Shown here: positions 45,521 through 53,385 of the stretch, piece by piece
Layout: every line of letters begins with the position of its first letter
Numbering within the stretch: position 1 is the first letter of the stretch
Assembly: GCF_007994225.1 (NCBI RefSeq)
Contig: NZ_VLLL01000012.1
Location: forward strand, 1 to 64,000
DNA length: 64,000 nt
Direction of reading: 5' to 3'
Source of the DNA: Stackebrandtia albiflava
GTDB lineage: Bacteria > Actinomycetota > Actinomycetes > Mycobacteriales > Micromonosporaceae
Notes under the pieces: model-generated
What the model saw: only the letters and a program-made list of their open reading frames with translations
What the model was told of the DNA's origin: nothing
Databases searched by the model: none
Program-made: the position numbers and the translations under genes

Positions 45521-45576
45521 AAATGATCTTGGTAAGAAACTCGGTTACCGGCGGGTAGACCCGCAGGTCACCAAGT
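45521..45576 (+). promoter_or_regulatory. Leader of CRISPR array 2
   Basis: A 56 bp leader immediately before the first repeat, about 50 of 56 bases identical to the inverted array 1 leader. Repeat copy D lies directly upstream and may supply the promoter. Confidence 0.85.
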
Positions 45577-46459
45577 GTGCTCCCCGCGCACGCGGGGATG
45601 GTCCTCTCGACTACCTCGCCGCGGCGGGGATAGTCCGGTGCTCCCCGCGCACGCGGGGATGGTCCGTGGCTGTCGATGCCCGTGGACTTCTTCACCTCGT
45701 GCTCCCCGCGCACGCGGGGATGGTCCGGCGCTGTACATCGCCCGGAACCATCGGGAACCGTGCTCCCCGCGCACGCGGGGATGGTCCGTGACAGCCTCGA
45801 TGCGGCCCTTCGGCAACGCGGTGCTCCCCGCGCACGCGGGGATGGTCCGGCCGGCGCAGTGGGAGCCGCTGGTCGACATCGGTGCTCCCCGCGCACGCGG
45901 GGATGGTCCCTCGGTCTGAGGGCTCACCCCGCGCCACCAGGCGTGCTCCCCGCGCACGCGGGGATGGTCCTTGGGTGCGAATCGCTCAATTCGGTGTCGG
46001 TGCGTGCTCCCCGCGCACGCGGGGATGGTCCCGTGCCGACCGCCACGCTCGTGGCTGTCTACCAGTGCTCCCCGCGCACGCGGGGATGGTCCCTGCATGC
46101 CGCCACATACCGCCTGGTCACGGCCCGTGCTCCCCGCGCACGCGGGGATGGTCCCTGCTCTCTCGTCATGGTCGGGTACTTCGCGATGTGCTCCCCGCGC
46201 ACGCGGGGATGGTCCTGCGTCGATGACCGCGTTCCCTGCCCCGTCGCTGTGCTCCCCACGCACGCGGGGATGGCCCCTGCGACACCAGAGTATCCAGAAG
46301 GGACGGAATGTGCTCCCCGCACACGCGGGGATGGTCCCGGACCCGTCGTGTCCGGGGTCCGGGTGGGTCGTGCTCCCCGCGCACGCGGGGATGGTCCTTT
46401 TGTTGGCGAGTTGTTCGCGGTCACCCCCACGTGCTCCCCGCCCCCTGCGGGGATGGTCC
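45577..46459 (+). CRISPR. CRISPR array 2, type I-E-like, 15 repeats / 14 spacers
   Basis: Repeats start at 45577, 45638, 45699, 45760, 45821, 45882, 45943, 46004, 46065, 46127, 46188, 46249, 46310, 46370 and 46431. The main repeat is GTGCTCCCCGCGCACGCGGGG plus ATGGTCC. It differs from array 1 by one base in the loop. The copies at 46249, 46310 and 46431 are variants. The one at 46310 equals the array 1 repeat, and the last (29 bp) is the most degenerate. Spacers are 32-34 bp. Decay at the right end fits plus-strand transcription from the left leader. No cas gene is adjacent. Confidence 0.97.
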
Positions 46460-46471
46460 GGCTTCGTCGTC

Positions 46472-47026
46472 TCACCGGTGCGCGGCGGCGCGGCGGTTGT
46501 TCCGGCGGATGCGGCCGATTCTTCGGAGGGTGCGGGTGCCGAAGTCCTCGATACTCTCGCCGATCACGAGCACGGTGATTCCGGTCGGCGGGTCGTAGGC
46601 GACGGGCAGGGTCACCCCTTCCGCCAGCAGGTCGCGGTGTTGCAGTTTCACCCGCTGAGTGGTGAAGGCGTCGAACGAGTCGCGGCCGGAGTCGGCGGCG
46701 GGCACGACTCGTAGCCACAGGTCGAACCAGTGGTATTCCGGCTCGCCTTCACCGCTTCCCCACCGGCCTCGGTATTTCAGGCGGGTGATGGTGCCGCTGC
46801 CGGGCCGGCCTTCGGCGAACAGCCGCACGAACAGTCGGGCACGTACCCGGCCCTTCGCCAACAGGCAGAACACCGCCACACCGAGCATGCCCCAGAAGTA
46901 CTGCCGCGGCACATACGGGAGCACCACCGCCACGACGCCCAATCGCAGTACGCCCCACACCACCCAGGTGGCGAGGAGTCCCCAGCCGGCCCACGAGAAC
47001 ACCCGGTACCACCACACGAACTCCAT
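46472..47026 (-). CDS. Membrane protein of unknown function
   Basis: A 184-residue protein with two hydrophobic segments (about 8-34 and 41-57) and a soluble C-terminal domain that ends in an Arg-rich tail (RRIGRIRRNNRRAAAHR). The soluble part has a beta-like pattern (GSGTITRLKYRGRW, LPVAYDPPTGITVLV) that recalls DUF3592-type proteins. It ends 13 bp from the distal repeat of CRISPR array 2. No firm family. Confidence 0.65.
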   Translation of the reverse strand: MEFVWWYRVFSWAGWGLLATWVVWGVLRLGVVAVVLPYVPRQYFWGMLGVAVFCLLAKGRVRARLFVRLFAEGRPGSGTITRLKYRGRWGSGEGEPEYHWFDLWLRVVPAADSGRDSFDAFTTQRVKLQHRDLLAEGVTLPVAYDPPTGITVLVIGESIEDFGTRTLRRIGRIRRNNRRAAAHR

Positions 47027-47243
47027 CGGGTCTCCGTTCGATCGTCACCGGACGCACCGAAGCGGTGCCCGTTCACAGTGCCCAGGGCTCGCAACTCTCG
47101 GCCGTCCCGTCGACGCCTCATCCCTCGTCTCGGTATGTCACGGAGTACGGCTCCGTCGAAGGCCCTCCGCGAGCCGTTGTCGCAGCGGCGAAGTGCCGTC
47201 GGGTAGTAGGCGACCCGGGTCCGTACCGGCCACTCGGCCCCGA

Positions 47244-48236
47244 TCAGGGCTGTAAGGCATGGCACGGCCCGACGGTCAGCCCGTATACGTATTGGAGAAC
47301 CAAGGGGGTCACCGGGCCGTGATCCGCGACGCTGCGGCCGTCCGCGTCGACGACCAGGAGATTGAACCGGTCCTCGTCCACCTCGTGCAGGGTGGCGGAC
47401 CGACCGTCCGGCAGTGGGAACATCGGGAACTCGCCGTGGGAGGGACTCGGGAGGTGATACATCGTGGCATCCGCCGGATCGATCCGATAGATGCCGCTCT
47501 TCATGTCGGATTCCCAGTGGACGGTGGTGAGGAATGCCGTGTCGTACGCCGTCCACACCGGCTGCCTCAACTGCACCTCTCCCTCGCTGGTGACCACGTG
47601 GTCGATCCGTTCGCCGGATTCCGGGTCGGTCCAGACCGCCGAGTCGATCACGATCTCCTCGACCTGTCCGTCGGGAACGGAGATCGTGAGAATCCGGTTC
47701 TCGCTCGCCGATGCGAGTCGAGTGGAGTCGTACGACCACGTCAGGTTGGTCGCCGTCTCGTCGACCAGCAATACATCTGTTTCACCGCCCGGCGTGACGA
47801 GACGAGTCTCGTTCCTTCCGTCGCCCTCGTCGCCCGGGGGCAGGTCCGCCTGATATGCGATCCACCTTCCGTCCGGTGACCACACCGGGTCGTATGTGGA
47901 CTCGTCCGCCAACGGGCGACGGTCGCTCCCGTCGACGTCCATGACATACACCTGGTAGTCGCCGTATCCGAACGACGACAGGTCACCGCTGTACTGGGTG
48001 TACGCGATACGCGAACCGTCGGGTGACAGGCTCGGCATCCCCGACGCCTGGTCGTGGGTGAGGAGTTCGATCTCGTCGCCCACGAGCCGATGGAGGTCGG
48101 GTTGGTCCATGTCCGTCTCCCTTGTGAAGATCCACTGGAGACCGAGCGGACCGCAGTCGCCCTCCGGCTGGCCTTGACAGCCGGTCACGGCGACGGCCCC
48201 CATGACGACCGCCATGGTCTTCACGTAACGCCTCAT
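47244..48236 (-). CDS. PD40/TolB-like beta-propeller lipoprotein
   Basis: A 330-residue lipoprotein with lipobox VTGC (Cys20) and TolB/PD40-type blades: MPSLSPDGSRIAYTQ, YDPVWSPDGRWIAYQAD and LTWSYDSTRLAS. These form a beta-propeller used for protein or ligand contacts at the cell surface. ATG 48236 follows GGGAG at 8 bp. Third-codon-position GC appears lower than in flanking housekeeping genes, hinting at acquisition. Partner unknown. Confidence 0.78.
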   Translation of the reverse strand: MRRYVKTMAVVMGAVAVTGCQGQPEGDCGPLGLQWIFTRETDMDQPDLHRLVGDEIELLTHDQASGMPSLSPDGSRIAYTQYSGDLSSFGYGDYQVYVMDVDGSDRRPLADESTYDPVWSPDGRWIAYQADLPPGDEGDGRNETRLVTPGGETDVLLVDETATNLTWSYDSTRLASASENRILTISVPDGQVEEIVIDSAVWTDPESGERIDHVVTSEGEVQLRQPVWTAYDTAFLTTVHWESDMKSGIYRIDPADATMYHLPSPSHGEFPMFPLPDGRSATLHEVDEDRFNLLVVDADGRSVADHGPVTPLVLQYVYGLTVGPCHALQP

Positions 48237-48381
48237 CGCATGCACTCCCGGTGACGACTGAACGTATCCCTGCGGGCTGATGAGCCTGCCACACAACGGA
48301 TCCGGTGCCCCCTTCCGCCCGTGGTGACGGAACGGTTCGCCCAGGTCGGCGCCGTCCGCGTGGTCGCGTAGCATCGCGGCG

Positions 48382-49035
48382 GTGGGGTTGGAGATGATCA
48401 CCGTGGCGGCCGGGCGGGTGACGCTGGCGGATCGGCGTACCGAGACACGCTGGGAGGTGGAGTTGGCGCCCTACCTGCTGTCCCGGTTCCAGGTGACGCA
48501 ACGCGTGTACGCGGACGTCACCGGTGAGCGTCCGAGCGCCGCCGAGGGCGACGGAATGCCGGTGGAATCGGTGTCGTGGAACGACGCGGTCCGGTTCTGC
48601 AATGCCCTGTCGGAGCGGGAGGGGCTGTCCGTCGCGTACCGGTTCACGGACGACGACGTGGTGTGGGACGAGTCGGCCACCGGTTACCGGCTGCCGACCG
48701 AAGCCGAGTGGGAGTACGCGTGCCGGGCCGGCACGACGGGTCCACGCTACGGCGCGCTGGATGAGATCGCCTGGTATCGCGGCAACTCCGGGGAACGGCC
48801 GCATCGGGCGGGTGAGTTGGCGCCGAATCCGTGGGGCTTCCACGACATGCTCGGCAACGTGTGGGAGTGGTGCTGGGACCTCTACGACACCGCCGTGTAC
48901 GGCGACTACCGGGTGTTGCGCGGCGGCGGATGGTGTGACGAGCAGTGGAGTTGCCGCGCCGGGGTGAGGCGGCGCAGCATGCCGACGTTCCGTATCGACG
49001 ACGTCGGTTTCCGGGTCGCGCGCAACGCGGGCTGA
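48382..49035 (+). CDS. Formylglycine-generating enzyme / SUMF1 family protein
   Basis: A 217-residue FGE-sulfatase-domain protein. Characteristic blocks are FQVTQRVYADV, PVESVSWNDAVRFCNALS, YRLPTEAEWEYACRAG, NPWGFHDMLGNVWEWCWD and VLRGGGWCDEQWSCRAGVRRR. The two Cys in the last block sit close to the FGE copper/Cys pair, so catalysis is possible, though many family members only bind ligands. It is short for an FGE. GTG 48382 lies 8 bp after TAGCAT (48368-48373), which suggests a leaderless start; ATG 48394 is an alternative. Confidence 0.82.
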   Translation: MGLEMITVAAGRVTLADRRTETRWEVELAPYLLSRFQVTQRVYADVTGERPSAAEGDGMPVESVSWNDAVRFCNALSEREGLSVAYRFTDDDVVWDESATGYRLPTEAEWEYACRAGTTGPRYGALDEIAWYRGNSGERPHRAGELAPNPWGFHDMLGNVWEWCWDLYDTAVYGDYRVLRGGGWCDEQWSCRAGVRRRSMPTFRIDDVGFRVARNAG

Positions 49036-49186
49036 AGGGTGGGCGTCGGCGGTGTCCACACCGTCCATCCACAATGTCCTGCGATCGGCGGGAGGTGGGA
49101 CGGTGGTCACCGCCCCACCTCGACTCCGGGGGTCGCGGGTCCGCCGGCCGCGCGGGATACCGGGCGCGACGGACCCGACGTTCTGG

Positions 49187-50065
49187 TCAGCTCCGCTTGT
49201 ACTTCTCCCACCACGTCAACGGGACCCGGTACGCGCTGGGCGTGTTGTCCGCGGCGTGGTTCGCGAGGCCGTTCTTGCCGTAGTAGTAGTCGTGGACCTG
49301 GGATTGTGCCTGCGAGGACAGGTCCGGGTCGGAGATGCCGACGGCGTGGATGTGGTACGCGAAGCCCTGGTCCGGGGTGCGCAGCCAGGCCGCGAAACCG
49401 ACGGTCCGTAGCGCCTTCACCATCTGCCACCGTTGCGTGGACGTCAATCCGCTCACGCTGATGTCGATGACGCCGCCGCCGTCGTGGGTTCCGGCGGAAC
49501 CCGGGTTGGACGAGGTGTACGAGCCCTGTGTGAGGGTGATCCGCCACGACAGCATCGCGTCGGCCGCCGCGAGCATGTTGACGGTGCGGGTGTTGGTGCG
49601 TTTCCCGCCGTAGCTGTCGGTGCGGGAACCGGGGCTGACCGGGCGGGTCACGGACCACGCGCTGCCGCCGAGCTGGGTGAGTGACGTCCGGCCGGGGAGG
49701 CCGTTGGCGTCGAGTCCGGTGTATCCGAGCGACCGCTGGTAGGCGGAGTAGCCGGAGATGGTGGAGGTGCCGTAGTGGCCGTCGACCTGCGCGGAGTTGA
49801 GGTGGCCGCGTCCGTTGAGGCGTTGTTCGACGCGCAGGACGTGGTCGCCGCAGCCGGGGGTGATGCCGGTGCCGGACTTGCGGGGGTCGACCTGGGCCGC
49901 CAGCAGCACCATCTCCATGTCGACGGTCGCCAGGGTGCCGACGTCCTCGGCGGCGGCGGTGCCCGCCGCGAAGGCCGAGGGGACGGCGACCGCGGCGGCG
50001 GCCAGACCCGCCCGGGACAACAGCCATCGCCTGCTGCGGCGGATGTCGGTGGGATCGTCTGCCAT
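49187..50065 (-). CDS. Tat-exported peptidoglycan-binding / M15-like peptidase
   Basis: A 292-residue exported protein. The twin-arginine signal (SRRWLLSRAGLAAAA) is followed by a peptidoglycan-binding-like domain (about 60-135, with VDGHYGTSTISGYSAYQ and LNGRGHL). The C-terminal domain shows an M15-type zinc pattern: HDGGGVID (His194, Asp201) and YHIH (His238/His240). These enzymes cleave D-Ala-containing stem peptides. ATG 50065 has AGAGGAAATGAC upstream. It is a single gene, convergent with the FGE-like gene. Confidence 0.82.
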   Translation of the reverse strand: MADDPTDIRRSRRWLLSRAGLAAAAVAVPSAFAAGTAAAEDVGTLATVDMEMVLLAAQVDPRKSGTGITPGCGDHVLRVEQRLNGRGHLNSAQVDGHYGTSTISGYSAYQRSLGYTGLDANGLPGRTSLTQLGGSAWSVTRPVSPGSRTDSYGGKRTNTRTVNMLAAADAMLSWRITLTQGSYTSSNPGSAGTHDGGGVIDISVSGLTSTQRWQMVKALRTVGFAAWLRTPDQGFAYHIHAVGISDPDLSSQAQSQVHDYYYGKNGLANHAADNTPSAYRVPLTWWEKYKRS

Positions 50066-50314
50066 GTCATTTCCTCTCTGACAGTCATCCACATTCGGCG
50101 CGGCGCCCGTGAAATGCCGGGTGCGGGTCGCTCGCGGGGCTGCCACCTGCGGATGTGAGGCGGATTCACCGTCTCGGAGGCAGACTATGACCGGCGACAA
50201 CAACCGGTCCATATATGGATGAATTGTTCTCGGGGATGCAATGTGGACGGCTGTGAATCGGTAGGGGGTGTGTCGGGTCGGTACGATGTGGACACGACGT
50301 CCGGAAGGAGTGGC

Positions 50315-50494
50315 ATGGACGGCAACATGGGAGGCGATTCGGGTGCCGGCTGGAGCGGCGCGGGACTACCGAGCCGCCCGTCACGACGATCGAAGGATTC
50401 ACCGTCACGAATGTCGGTCACCGGTTGGATCATCACGATCGGCGGTGTCGCCCTGGTCGGCGGGATGATCGCGTGGGGGATCCTGACCCGGTAA
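50315..50494 (+). CDS. Small single-helix membrane protein
   Basis: A 59-residue protein starting at ATG 50315, four bases after AAGGAG. A Gly/Ser/Arg-rich cytosolic part (1-32) precedes one hydrophobic helix (about 36-57, GWIITIGGVALVGGMIAWGIL). Its 3' 90 bp overlap the end of the convergent gene 50405-50899. No family recognised; the ribosome binding site and helix make a real gene likely. Confidence 0.6.
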   Translation: MDGNMGGDSGAGWSGAGLPSRPSRRSKDSPSRMSVTGWIITIGGVALVGGMIAWGILTR

Positions 50495-50899
50495 CGGCCG
50501 GTCGGGCAGCCTGAAGCCGTGCGCGGTCAGCGCCGCCGTGAGGGCCACCTTGAACGCGGTGACGTCCTTCCCGCAGGCGTCGAGCTCGGCGGCTCCCAGG
50601 ACGTGCGTGAGACCGGAGCCGGTGCGGGCGAGCACACACGGCGTCCGTCCACTACAGGCGGCGCGTATCGGCTCGTCACATTCGTTACGGTGCAACAGGG
50701 TGAACGGCACACCCGAGTCCTGGACCATCCGGTCCCATTCGGGTTTGCGGCCGAGGCCGCGGTGCGTGATGTCGCACAGGCCGCAGTGCGCGGTGCCACG
50801 CAGCTTCCCCACCACGTAGCTCAGCTCGCCGAGTAGTCCGCCGTCGGCATGGTAGACGCCGATCAGCTCGGTGATCTCGGAGTCGTCTCCTGCCGCCAT
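50405..50899 (-). CDS. Conserved-looking hypothetical protein
   Basis: A 164-residue protein from ATG 50899. The conserved-looking core is ITELIGVYHADGGLLGELSYVVGKLRGTAHCGLCDITH, with a CxxC motif and later Cys (NECDEP, RAACSG, TPCVLA), then VTAFKVALTAALTAHG. The type is familiar from actinobacterial genomes but has no function I know. An ATG at 50947 would add 16 residues. The C-terminal 25 residues are hydrophilic and overlap the small membrane gene in antisense, and may be poorly constrained. Confidence 0.62.
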   Translation of the reverse strand: MAAGDDSEITELIGVYHADGGLLGELSYVVGKLRGTAHCGLCDITHRGLGRKPEWDRMVQDSGVPFTLLHRNECDEPIRAACSGRTPCVLARTGSGLTHVLGAAELDACGKDVTAFKVALTAALTAHGFRLPDRPLPGQDPPRDHPADQGDTADRDDPTGDRHS

Positions 50900-51019
50900 G
50901 CGGTGACTGTATCCGTCCCGCACCCCCGACTCGGGCGTGACATCCATCCGACGATTCAGCCATTGCCACATGCCGATACCGTGATGAGCCGGTGACGGAG
51001 TAGACGCGGAGGGGCTTAC

Positions 51020-51724
51020 ATGGCGTCGTTGGATGAGTTCATCTCGTCGGTGCGGGGGAACGTGTCGGCGGTGAACGAGGTGACGGCCGCGTTCGCGTCG
51101 AGTGGGAGTGTCGCGGACGAGTTGGTGGCGACGTTTCAGGGCTTGGCGGCGCATGGTCTGGTGGACGGGTCGTTGTTGTTGAAGCGGCAGGTCGAGGAGG
51201 CGCAAGAGCTGCTGGGTCCGGTGGTGGCGAAGCTGGAGGAGGCGATCGCGACGGCGGAGGGGTTGAAGGGTTTACTCGACGACGCGGCGGGGGCGGTGGC
51301 CCGGCCGGCACCGACCCCGATGACGCGCGCACCGGCGGCGGTGCGTGAACCGGTCGCCAAGGTCGGTGACCCGGTCACGGCGCCACCGGCTGCCCTGCCC
51401 GACCCCCACCGGCAGGAACTCGCGGGGCATGACGAGGAGGACAAGTCGAAGAGTAGGTTCCGTCGTGCCGGGCGAGCCGCCATCCGCCACGCGGAGACCA
51501 TGCAGAAGCACTCCAAGGAGGCGACGAAGGTGGTCGTCAGCGACCGACGGATCTTCGATCCCCCCGCCTCCGGTACGTACACCACGGTCGGAGTCCCGGA
51601 ACCCCCGCCGACCTCCATCACGGCGGACAAGATCGACCCGACCGATATCGTCGGGAACGCCGCTGTCATGACCGCATTCGCGTTCGAGGCATTCGCCAGA
51701 AGATTCCGGAGGAAGAAGAAGTGA
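51020..51724 (+). CDS. Hypothetical protein, first of a coupled pair
   Basis: A 234-residue protein from ATG 51020 with GGAGGGG upstream. Residues 1-92 are a long alpha-helical, possibly coiled-coil segment. A Pro/Ala linker (95-130) and a basic helical part (RFRRAGRAAIRHAETMQKH) follow, and the C-terminus ends RRFRRKKK. The helical N-terminus recalls small secretion-chaperone or ESX-like helices but has no WxG motif. It overlaps the next gene by 4 bp. Function unknown. Confidence 0.65.
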   Translation: MASLDEFISSVRGNVSAVNEVTAAFASSGSVADELVATFQGLAAHGLVDGSLLLKRQVEEAQELLGPVVAKLEEAIATAEGLKGLLDDAAGAVARPAPTPMTRAPAAVREPVAKVGDPVTAPPAALPDPHRQELAGHDEEDKSKSRFRRAGRAAIRHAETMQKHSKEATKVVVSDRRIFDPPASGTYTTVGVPEPPPTSITADKIDPTDIVGNAAVMTAFAFEAFARRFRRKKK

Positions 51725-52176
51725 AGATCTCGGCTACACACCACGACTTCATCAGGGCGATCGTCTCGGGTGACACACGTACCGCCGACGAGCTCAACGA
51801 ACGAATTCCACAGACCGAACGGCGAGACTTCCACGTATTCGTGTCGGCGTTCTTCGCGCTCATGCTGGAGCAGCGGTTCAAGGACGACTCAAGCCGCGAG
51901 ACGATTTCGACATTCGTCGACGAGATGCGACACGACTTCCGCAACGCGAACCCCCCGATGCAGCCCCTGGTGGTGGAAGCCCTCATCCGGGCGCATTGCG
52001 GTGAGGACCACCTGTTCGAGGAGTTGTCGGCCACGGACGTGTACCGCGCGGAGTTTCAGGTCATCGTCAAGGTCGGTACCCAGACTCCGGAGGTGAGGGA
52101 GCGGCTGGGCGACTTCCTGGCCGACGCGGAACGACTCGCGCAGAGTTGGAGTGCCGAAGCCGAGGAATCGGCGTGA
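51721..52176 (+). CDS. Hypothetical protein, second of a coupled pair
   Basis: A 151-residue, largely helical acidic protein (MKISATHHDFIRAIVSGDTR...). GTG 51721 lies within the stop of its partner, so the two are translationally coupled and probably act together. The basic partner and acidic second protein would suit complex formation, but no toxin or effector domain is visible in either. Repeat copy E begins 13 bp after the stop. Confidence 0.65.
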   Translation: MKISATHHDFIRAIVSGDTRTADELNERIPQTERRDFHVFVSAFFALMLEQRFKDDSSRETISTFVDEMRHDFRNANPPMQPLVVEALIRAHCGEDHLFEELSATDVYRAEFQVIVKVGTQTPEVRERLGDFLADAERLAQSWSAEAEESA

Positions 52177-52188
52177 TTCAGCCGGCGG

Positions 52189-52292
52189 TTTTCCACAACC
52201 GCGAGTTATCCACAAGCAGCGGCCGACCGGCTGGACGACCCGCGCGAATCCGTTCTACGCTCAAAGTATGGGGCGGAGGTTGGAGGCCCCCT
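52189..52292 (+). repeat. Dispersed promoter-like repeat, copy E
   Basis: TTTTCCACA (52189-52197), TTATCCACA (52206-52214), -35-like TGGACG (52232-52237), 18 bp spacer, TACGCT (52256-52261), 6 bases, then ATGGGGCGGAGG from 52268. The frame closes after only 8 codons in the ascending arm of a terminator-like hairpin. It would transcribe toward the 3' end of the DUF397 gene. Confidence 0.72.
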
Positions 52293-52316
52293 GAAGCCTT
52301 GGACCTCAAGGGGGCC
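52285..52316. terminator. Hairpin downstream of repeat copy E
   Basis: GGCCCCCT (52285-52292) pairs with AGGGGGCC (52309-52316), an 8 bp stem with a 16-base loop. It lies between the convergent pair gene and the DUF397 gene, and could also end a very short transcript from copy E. Confidence 0.65.
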
Positions 52317-52320
52317 AGGG

Positions 52321-52524
52321 TCACGAGGCTGCACGTAGGGCGGTCGTCAGACCTCGCCAGTCGGCCCGACTGCAATACAGCAGCCCCAACGCGGGATTCT
52401 TCGAGTCACGTACGGCGATGTGGTCGTTGAGGGCGCTCACTTCAACGCAGTTTCCAGCGTTGTCGCCTGATCGGGAGGATTTTCGCCAGGTCATGCGCGC
52501 CGTTGCGGGGAATCCGGGAATCAT
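52321..52524 (-). CDS. DUF397 protein
   Basis: A 67-residue DUF397 protein with the family core MTWRKSSRSGDNAGNCVEVS and VRDSKNPALGLL. Such proteins pair with XRE/DUF5753 regulators in Streptomyces and relatives and are thought to act as their partners in development or antibiotic control. ATG 52524 overlaps the stop of the regulator by 4 bp. The first ten residues before MTWRKS are an extension. Confidence 0.88.
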   Translation of the reverse strand: MIPGFPATARMTWRKSSRSGDNAGNCVEVSALNDHIAVRDSKNPALGLLYCSRADWRGLTTALRAAS

Positions 52525-53366
52525 ACTTCCTTCGCGATCGTCTTGATGAGAGTTCTGCTCTCCGTTTCAGACAGCGATGCCTTGATGAGGTGTTTGAAGG
52601 CGCCGTCATACTGCTCGACTTCGCCCGGATCGTCCATGTAGAGCGAACCGGTCAAATAGTCCAGGTATGCCACACGATAGTGCGGCGCGAGTGCGAATCT
52701 CAAGATCGAGAACGGGTTGGTCATGGAACGATGCGCTCCATACGAACTGGGGAGGACCTGGATCGTCACGTTGGGCCGCTGCGACAAGACCAGAAGATGT
52801 TCGAGCTGACCCCGCAATGTCTCGGTTCCTCCGACCAGGCATCTCATCGCCGATTCGCAGATGATGACCCAGTATTCGGGCGCCGTTTCGTCGTTCAACA
52901 ACTCGGTTCTCTTGAGCCGAAGCGCTAGATGCTCCTCGACTCGGTCCGCCCTCGCGCCGGCTCGTAGCACTGCTCGGGCGTATTCCTCCGTCTGCACGAG
53001 TCCCGGCAACACGTGTATCGCGAATTCGTGGATCGCGGAAGCGTCCCGCTCCAATGCCACCAGCCCCTCGAACCACTCCGGGACTACACCCGTATAGCCC
53101 TTCAACCATCCTCGCCGACGAGAACCTTTCACCAGGTCCAATAGCGCGTCACGTTGGGCGTCTTCAACGCCGTAGAGATCGAAAAGCCTCGCTGCCACGT
53201 GAACGGTCATCGAGGATTTCGCTTGTTCGTACCGCGACAGTGCGCTGGGATCGATGTCCACGGCAGCGGCGACATCCTGCTGTTTCATCGCGGCTATCAG
53301 GCGAAGCCTCCGCAGTTCGGACGCGACGATCCGCCGTCGAACGGTGGGTCCTTGTGACTGGCTCAT
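52521..53366 (-). CDS. XRE-family regulator with DUF5753 domain
   Basis: A 281-residue regulator. The N-terminal helix-turn-helix (about 8-62) includes KQQDVAAAVDIDPSALSRYEQ, and a DUF5753 domain (about 90-275) with WFEGLVALERDASAIHEFAIHVLPGLVQTEEYARAV follows. ATG 53366 lies 7 bp after GGAGGGG. Codon use is less GC-biased than in flanking genes. It is coupled to the DUF397 gene and is divergent from the gene pair at 53851. Palindromic and direct repeats just upstream (53386-53450) are likely self-binding sites. Confidence 0.9.
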   Translation of the reverse strand: MSQSQGPTVRRRIVASELRRLRLIAAMKQQDVAAAVDIDPSALSRYEQAKSSMTVHVAARLFDLYGVEDAQRDALLDLVKGSRRRGWLKGYTGVVPEWFEGLVALERDASAIHEFAIHVLPGLVQTEEYARAVLRAGARADRVEEHLALRLKRTELLNDETAPEYWVIICESAMRCLVGGTETLRGQLEHLLVLSQRPNVTIQVLPSSYGAHRSMTNPFSILRFALAPHYRVAYLDYLTGSLYMDDPGEVEQYDGAFKHLIKASLSETESRTLIKTIAKEV

Positions 53367-53385
53367 GCGACGCCCCTCCGCCATA

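Noticed and set aside
45568-46263. Long minus-strand open frame with repeated MRGEH/SPRARGA units
   Set aside because: It is the translation of CRISPR repeats and spacers in array 2; similar frames appear on both strands of both arrays.
43677-46472. A cas gene or CRISPR-associated role for the GNAT gene between the arrays
   Set aside because: The protein is an ordinary RimJ/RimL-type acetyltransferase; position alone does not support an immunity role.
49052-49073. Possible sixth copy of the promoter-like repeat (GTGTCCACA and CATCCACAA between convergent genes)
   Set aside because: Box spacing is 14 bp, not 17-18, and no TAGGCT-type -10 or ATGGGG block follows at the fixed distance. It may be a decayed copy but is not supported.
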